A stretch of DNA of 64,000 bases. Origin: Sebastes aleutianus (lineage: Eukaryota > Chordata > Actinopteri > Perciformes > Sebastidae). Both the position numbers and the translations under genes were made by a program. How positions within the stretch are numbered: position 1 is the stretch's first letter; the number at the start of each line of letters is the position of its first letter. The DNA lies in contig CAKAKS010000201.1 of assembly GCA_916700875.1 (NCBI GenBank), positions 310,001 through 374,000 on the forward strand, written 5' to 3'. Below the pieces are notes generated by a model. The model saw nothing but the letters and a program-made list of their open reading frames with translations, was not told the DNA's origin and did not search any database. Shown here one piece after another: positions 57,575 to 64,000 of this stretch.

Positions 57575-60065
57575 CTCTGGGATGATTCTGTCGGTCATTT
57601 CTCACAGATGGATCTGTAAAGACAGACGTAAAACAGAGTGTATGTTTACGGTTTACAGAGTTGATGCAGAAGGTAAACACTGAGCTAACCAACAGAGATA
57701 TAAATAGTATTATTTACCTGAGAGAAACCGTCAGGAAAACCTGGAATCTGGACCGCAGATGTTCATCATGTGTCGCCGATTTCTGATCAGATTCCTCCGG
57801 TAACGTGCGCTGGGTGAAGTTTCTGGTTTATAAACTTTAAAGTGGTTTATAAACTTTATTCTAGCTCCTCTCTCTCCACTCCTCTCTCTCCAGAGCTTCT
57901 CCGGGAGGGAGGGGGAGAGTGTGACGCTGTGTTGTTGAGGACGTTTGATTGACAGAAAACGCTGACCAATCAGAGCAGAGTGGGAGGAGACAGGCTGTGA
58001 ATCAGGGGTTTTCAGACAGAGGCTGAATTAGGCTCTGAGGCAGGCAGACTCAGGCTGCAGTATGAGAAGAATAAAGGGTTTTTTGAACATTGCAGCATGT
58101 AAACATGTTCTAGTGCAACATTAAAATACATCTATGAACCTGGAAATGAGCATAATATGAGACCTTTAAAGCTACAGACACAGAAATCAGCACTTTTGGA
58201 AATGGGCTGAAACAGAGGTTATAGAGACATGCTGGAATGCATGATCTGATTGTTTTTTTGAAAAAAAAACTTCAGAGACATGGTTTGGAGGTGTCTGAGA
58301 CCTATAATAACTAGTTTAAATGGAGTATAATATGTGACCTTTAAGACATTTTTCAGACATTTTTTTTTTTTTTTAACCTTTTTCAGACATTGTTTAGACT
58401 TTAATTTCAGACATTTCTCAAACTTTATTTAGACATTTTTTTGAGATATTTTCAGACTCTCTTAAGACATTTTTCAGACATTTTTTTTTACGGACATTTT
58501 TACAGACTTTTTTTTTTCCAACATTTTTCAAACTTTTTTTTTCAGACATAATCAGAGTCTTTTTTTCTAGCATTATGTGACCTTTAAGACATTTTTCAGA
58601 CATTTTTTTTTTTTTTTTTTTACCTTTTTCAGACATTGTTTAGACTTTATTTTCAGACATTTTTAAAACTTTTTTTAGACATTTTTTCAGAATTTTTTCA
58701 AACTTTTTTTTTTACGGACATTTTTTTTCCAGCATTTTTCAAACTTTTTTTTACGGACATTTTTTCAAACTTTTTTTTTTTCAACATTTTTCAAACTTTT
58801 TTTTTTAGACTTTTTTTCCAGACATTTTTCAGACATTTTTTTTTACGGACATTTTTTCAGACTTTTTTTCCAGCATTTCTAAACTTTTTTTTAACGGACA
58901 TTTTTTCAGACTTTTTTTTGTTCCCAACATTTTTCAACATTTTTCAAACTTTTTTTCAAACTTTTTTTTTTTAGACATTTTTTCCAGACATTTTTAAAAC
59001 TTTTTTTTAGACATTTTTTTTCTGAATTTTTTCAGACTTTTTTTTACGGACATTTTTTCAGACTTTTTTTTCCAACATTTTTCAAACTTTTTTTTCAGAC
59101 TTTTTTTTCCAACATTTTTCAAACTTTTTTTTACGGACATTTTTTCAAACTTTTTTTTTTCAACATTTTTCAAACTTTTTTTTTTTAGACTTTTTTTCCA
59201 GACATTTTTCAGACATTTTTTTTTACGGACATTTTTTCAGACTTTTTTTTTCCAACATTTTTCAAACTTTATTTTTCAGACTTTTTTTTTCCAACATTTT
59301 TCAGACTTTTTTTTTTTCAACATTTTTCAAACTTTTTTTTCAAACTTTTTTTTTTTAGACATTTTTTCCAGACATTTTTAAAACTTTTTTTTAGACATTT
59401 TTTTTCTGAATTTTTTCAGACATTTTTTTTTTACGTACATTTTTCCAGACTTTTTTTTTCCAACATTTTTCAAACGTTATTTTTCAGACTTTTTTTTCAG
59501 ACATTTTTTTTTTTTTTTTTTTTACCTTTTTCAGACATTGTTTAGACTTTATTTTCAGACATTTTTAAAACTTTTTTTAGACATTTTTTCAGAATTTTTT
59601 TTTTTACGGACATTTTTTTCAGACTTTTTTTTTCCAACATTTTTCAAACTTTTTTTTTTTAGACTTTTTTTCCAGATATTTTTCAGACATTTTTTTTTAC
59701 GGACATTTTTTCAGACTTTTTTTTCTCCAACACTTTTCAAACTTTTTTTTTCAGACTTTTTTTTTCCAGCATTTCTAAACTTTTTTTTACGGACATTTTT
59801 TCAGACTTTTTTTTTTCCCAACATTTTTCAAACTTTTTTTCAAATTTTTTTTTTTAGACATTTTTTCAGACTTTTTTTTCAACATTTTTCATACCTTTTT
59901 TTTCAGTCTTTTTTTCCAGCATTTTTGAAAAATAAATTCTTTAGACTTTTTTTAACGGACAATTTTTCAGACTTTTGTTTTCCAACATTTTTCAAACTTT
60001 GTTTTTCAGACTTCTTTTTCAGACATTTTTCAGACTTTTTTTTGGGCAACTCCGGGTCTGATAAG

Positions 60066-60676
60066 TGAAGCCAATGAAGAAGTGGCTTAAACTTGAATTC
60101 TTTCTAATAGCCAGCAGGGGGTGACTCCTCTGTTTGCAAAAAGAAGTCTGATTGTATAGAAGTCTATGAGAAAATGAGCCTACTTCTCACTTGATTTATT
60201 ACGTCAGTAAACATTGTAAACATGAGTTTATGGCTTCAATCGTTAGTTTCAAGTCTTCTTCAATACAGCATGATGTTCATTTAGTAAATTATGGTCCCAT
60301 TTAGAGTCAAATAGATCATAAAGCGGGGGAAGCTTTAGGGCGTGGCTACCTTGTAATTGACAGGTCGCTACCACAGCGTTGTCCAGTCTGTGAGTTGTCC
60401 GTGTTTTCGTCTTACAACTTTAACCCTTTCACAGTGTGTTTACAGCTCATGAAAGTTAATTGTAATATTTTTGGTCGCCTAAAAATGTCTTATTCAGCGT
60501 TCGGTTGTACTTAGCTCCACCCTCTCGTGTCACTGCTGATTGCAAAAAAAAAACAAGAACCAAAAACCAAGATGGCCAAGGCCAAAATGCTGAACTCGAG
60601 GCTTCAAAACCATAGTTCACAAACCAATGGGTGACATCACGATGACTATGTCCACTTTTTTATATACAGTCTATGG
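60066..60676. repeat. Interspersed repeat, full-length copy
   Basis: It runs from GTGAAGCCAATGAAGAAGTGG to TATACAGTCTATGG. The right half matches 5213-5520. It contains CAGCAGGGGGTGACTCCTC, and the edges have short inverted similarity. Non-coding. Confidence 0.75.
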
Positions 60677-63600
60677 TGAAAACACTGATCTCCCTTGTTC
60701 TACTATGATGAATCACTTGCTGTCTGACTCTTCAGTGTTCATTCTGAGGGACTAACACCAGATCTTTACTGCTGCTGTTTTGCATCACTGAAATTCATTC
60801 ATTCCATTAATCATCACTGTGTCAAAGCTGGAAATAACATAATGTCACATTATATTTGTCAGTTATTCGTGGGAATGAGAAAAAGGCTAAAAAAGCTGAG
60901 GAAATGGGTCAAAAAGCTGCAGAGTTCATCATGATGGTGCCATAGCCACACCAGCTTTTATCATCAACGAAGAGGAGTTTCCATGGATCTCGTTATCATG
61001 TTTTTGGATGTTTGGGAAAGAATGTGTCACAGGGCCTCAGTTCAGATGAACTCCGTGGCTTCAAAGCGACCAGCTGAGGAGTTCGGTGCCGAGGCCGACA
61101 CTGTACGGTTATCCCTGTGTAAACACTGAGGCCCTCCCGACAGATGTGCGCTGATTGCCGCCACGTCTGAAGGCGCAGCTGTGAGAAGCGGGGGCTGGAT
61201 CCCATCACCGTGGCGTGAGACGGCGGAGCCCTCCGCCTCGTAAGCCGGGGCGTCGAGGTCTGACTTCCCGGGGTCGACCCATCACACTGGGACACTGAGT
61301 GCTCTTCCCTGATGCTATCTGCGTCTCCTCAGCACCCCTCCAGCTCGTCTTGTCCGACCTCGAGGAGCTCAGTTGGATTGATAGTCATCACTAAAAGCAT
61401 TTCAAGTAGTCACGAGTATGATGTCACTTACAGCTGTCCAACTACAGGCAAAAAATTAGGTGTTATCACCTTTCAAAATAAAGATTATGCTGTATGTTTG
61501 AGACTAATAGTTATGTGATGATAAGGGCGAGTCTTGAACTGTATTTTTCAATTATCTCCACTTAGTTGTCTTCACAAAACATTTACAAAGTGTTGAGCGA
61601 AGACTATTATTCCAAAAGGCAATATATCAGTTTTGGTCAAAGGCTTTTACCATTGTACACCTTTATTTATTTATTTATTTTAACTTTTACTAAATTTTCC
61701 AAGAACCTTTATAGGGACTAATACTTGTCTTTTGTTCCAGAGGGAAATATTTCGTATTATTTTGGACAAAAGAACTTTTTAGAAACTCAATAACTTTACT
61801 TATCTTTCAATCTTTCTTCAACAAGTCTTAATGAACGGCTATTGAGGAAAGACTGTTGTTCCAAAAGGCAATATACAGTATCAACTTCAATTAAAAATGC
61901 AGTGAAAAATGGCCCTTTTCAAAAACAAATTTTCACTTTAGGAATGTAGTTCCAGTGGTTCCTGGTTTGTAGTTCCTACCCCCAAAAAGTCCCCCCTCAT
62001 GTACCTTCTGATTGCCCAGGAACTACTGAGGTTGAGTTATTAGTGCTGAACATTTCTGTCTGGTAAAACAGAAGCTGCAGGTGTATAGAATCAATTCATC
62101 TTGCAAGCAAACCCTCGTTGTCTCTTGGATCAATATTGTGACTTTCTTGTAACGTTATTGAGGTTTAAACAAAGTTATGGAGCTCGATTCCCGACAAGTC
62201 TGAACAAGAGTAAGATAAAGAGAGAAAAAGAGAGAAGACTAGTGAGAGTAGCTACACTTAACTTGTTAATTGTTTCAATGTGTTTATGCCCAAAACAGTG
62301 GGGGGGAAAAAATCACTCAGCAGTTACTTTTCAGAGAGGCCTGGTGTTGTTTGGCCAAAACTGTGACTCAAACAAAGCCGTCACTTTTTAATCCTTTAAT
62401 TTGTCTAATCTTGGTTTTTAAGATGCTCTGGAAAGGCAAACAGGAATGGGATGAAATGGACTTTTGGAACTTGATTTTGTTTCTAAGTTGAATTCCTTGC
62501 ACGGTTTTAATTGGACCAATTTTGGTCAGAAATACTGGCAATATTAAGCTTTTAATGTTAGTTTTTTGTTGAAACTGCCAGAAAGTGTTGAGTCAACGAT
62601 GAGGTAACTTTTTGAGGTGGCTTGTTGTGTTGTATTTGAATACATTATATTGTTAGGTGTACCTTTACGTGCATTCCCCCATGATTCCCACACTGATATC
62701 ATTGTACAACACTGTGTTAACCTACACTTCTAGTCCCAGTCATGATTGAACCATGATTGAACCGTGTTGGTTAATGGATGCTTCAGGACCGTCAGCAACA
62801 TGTCAGCATCTTCATGACGAATGGACCGCATCCTGCCTGTCATGTGGATTTGTGTGCAGGGACAGACAGCTGGGCAGTGACACCGTCCTTACGACGGTCC
62901 TGCAGATCTGTATTCCAGACCTCGGCTCGGTCCGCCTCCCGCCTCGCCTACTGATGAAATCCACAGACTCGTCCTCCCGGGAACATGTCCACCGATTCAC
63001 GGCTACTTTAAAACTCCTCTCCTGTGAGCCTTAAAATTCTCACTCGCATCCAGATTCGAGCGGAACGACGAGCGCCGCGGTCCAAAATGCATCGCGTGTT
63101 AAAAATCGGCATCAAACTCATTTCATTCAGCTTACAGGAGGATTTGATGTGGTTGGGTTTAATGCATCACATTCTCTCGGGTGGTCTACCTATGATTAGT
63201 TCAACTGTAAATATGTGGGATTATTTCCTTGAGGTCATCCAGCTTATTTTGGTCTGTGTATTTTTATCTTATTACAAAGGATTTAACGGTCTGAGGTCAT
63301 TATAAACACCTCATCTATTTCAAATTTCACACACCTGTCCAAATATGTTCAGGACAATAGTGGAGCTATGTTTATTCACTGAAAATATTGCAAGATTCCT
63401 GAGTTAATACCTCGTGATTGTGGATTTATCCAACAGGGCTGGAAACCACACACTATGCAACACAGAGCTATAAAAACAAGTGGAAATCAGTCTATTTTTA
63501 CCAACCAGTCCCCTCCAATTATATCTTTTAATTAAATAAAAAGAATATTAATGATATAAGCTCATATATTTATTGTTAAAAAGCTGATTTGAAGCATCAA

Positions 63601-63948
63601 TCTTGTGGCAAAGAGCTACAAAAGTCTACACACGCATGAGAAGATCAGATTTTCCACAGTGAGGCGTGACACGGACACATTGCTTGAGTTTGATGGATGC
63701 ATTCCTTTGTTGTCCCAGTCCGAGTTGATGCAATGGACTCTGCACGCAGGACACAAACTCATCTGCCACTGGCTAAGGAGCAACTTCCAAATTGCGTAAT
63801 TACATGTGTCACTGATCAGAAGAGAGCTCCAAGCAGAGAAAACACAGTGCGACTAATTAGACTACTTCCCTTCTCTCAGAGTCACACTTCCACACAGCTG
63901 GTGGGAAAAGTTAAACGGAGACAGCTTTGCCGTTGCTTGGTTGTGCTG
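60677..63948. other. Probable fbxl7 intron or upstream DNA with two GC-rich islands
   Basis: Two patches stand out from AT-rich surroundings, 61030-61320 and about 62780-63110. Open frames cover them (minus 60996-61295, plus 62753-63034) but match no family I know and have no splice context. They may be conserved regulatory elements of fbxl7 or old repeats. A short motif (TTCCAAAAGGCAATAT) occurs twice, near 61610 and 61859. Confidence 0.4.
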
Positions 63949-63996
63949 GATAGATAGCACCTGGGTCTCTTTAAGGATGCCCAGGTGTTATCTATC
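63949..63996. other. Hairpin with 17-bp arms near the window edge
   Basis: The arms GATAGATAGCACCTGGG (63949-63965) and CCCAGGTGTTATCTATC (63980-63996) pair with a single G-T mismatch around a 14-base loop. The arms contain E-boxes (CACCTG/CAGGTG) and GATA motifs. Without the flank beyond the window I cannot say whether it is a transposon end, a small RNA precursor or a regulatory palindrome. Confidence 0.6.
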
Positions 63997-64000
63997 TGTG

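Larger units (their letters stand above)
56586..58344. mobile_element. 1.76-kb inverted-repeat element inside the T-rich array
   Basis: It starts TTAAAGGTCAC and ends GTGACCTTTAA, a perfect 11-base inverted repeat with TTAA at the edges. A second possible right end (GCATAATATGAGACCTTTAA, 58152-58170) mirrors the left end's TATTATGC, so two related elements may be nested. There is no transposase frame. The body includes a 14-bp minisatellite and a 42-bp palindrome. Confidence 0.65.
56225..60045. repeat. T-rich minisatellite (AGACATTTTTCAAACTTTTTT), interrupted by a transposon
   Basis: Units of 15-30 bases mix poly-T with CAGACATTTTT, CAAACTTTTT, CCAACATTTTT and ACGGACATTTTT. They occupy 56225-56585 and 58345-60045. 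A block of about 80 bases beginning ACCTTTTTCAGACATTGTTTA recurs at 58621 and 59523, 902 bases apart. Related diverged copies lie near 56474 and 58376, so the array has higher-order structure. A long Phe-rich plus-strand frame is a consequence of poly-T and is not a gene. The sequence between the halves is an inserted element. Confidence 0.9.

Noticed and set aside
58636..60068. Phe-rich open frames of 112 and 176 codons
   Set aside because: They arise from poly-T minisatellite sequence (TTT codons).
1..64000. CRISPR array, operon or prokaryotic defence system
   Set aside because: Tandem arrays here lack spacer-repeat alternation, and gene structure is eukaryotic throughout.

Overview
This window looks like nuclear DNA from a teleost fish, probably a percomorph. 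The evidence is vertebrate exon-intron genes with GT-AG splice sites, fish-like protein sequences, many short AT-rich transposon relics and microsatellites, and no operons, Shine-Dalgarno sites or CRISPR arrays. I rebuilt the gene models by hand from splice sites and reading phase. In all four protein-coding models whose whole coding region lies in the window, the exon lengths close to an exact multiple of three.

Layout. (1) 4402-15682, minus strand: impa1, inositol monophosphatase 1, eight coding exons, 278 residues, with a probable non-coding first exon and a CCAAT/GC-box promoter near 16.06-16.14 kb. Its first intron is largely a 2-kb satellite of 41-bp units. (2) 20728-25724 and 28708-36667, plus strand: two tandem ADP-ribosyl cyclase genes of the CD38/BST1 family. 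The upstream one has a signal-peptide-like N-terminus and no C-terminal anchor (290 residues). The downstream one is a CD38-type type II membrane protein (275 residues). Both keep the catalytic Trp/Glu residues and the 12 ectodomain cysteines of the family. (3) 42704-46519, plus strand: a compact nine-exon TNIP/ABIN-family gene (293 residues) with an AHD1-like and a UBAN-like segment behind a CCAAT-CRE-TATA promoter. (4) 48862-49310, minus strand: two exons of a carboxylesterase, one with a one-base insertion, so probably a pseudogene relic. (5) 52184-55202, minus strand: the last two exons of fbxl7 (F-box plus leucine-rich repeats). The 5' exons lie beyond the window, so 55.2-64.0 kb is probably its intron.

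The genes do not form one pathway. The two cyclases make or break cADPR/NAD-derived Ca2+ messengers, and IMPA1 recycles inositol for the IP3 Ca2+ pathway. TNIP proteins restrain NF-kB, and FBXL7 is a ubiquitin-ligase adaptor. The neighbourhood is best read as ordinary synteny with one local tandem duplication.

Between and inside the genes lie many repeats: Tc1/mariner remnants, several families of short inverted-repeat elements (some nested), and tandem arrays with units of 5, 14, 30, 41 and about 172 bp. There is also a long T-rich array with a roughly 900-bp higher-order period, and a 42-bp perfect palindrome. I found no convincing sign of an undescribed molecular system. The most interesting items are the topologically different cyclase pair, the partially duplicated cd38 exon 1, the higher-order satellite next to the impa1 first exon, the carboxylesterase relic, and a 17-bp-stem hairpin at the right edge.
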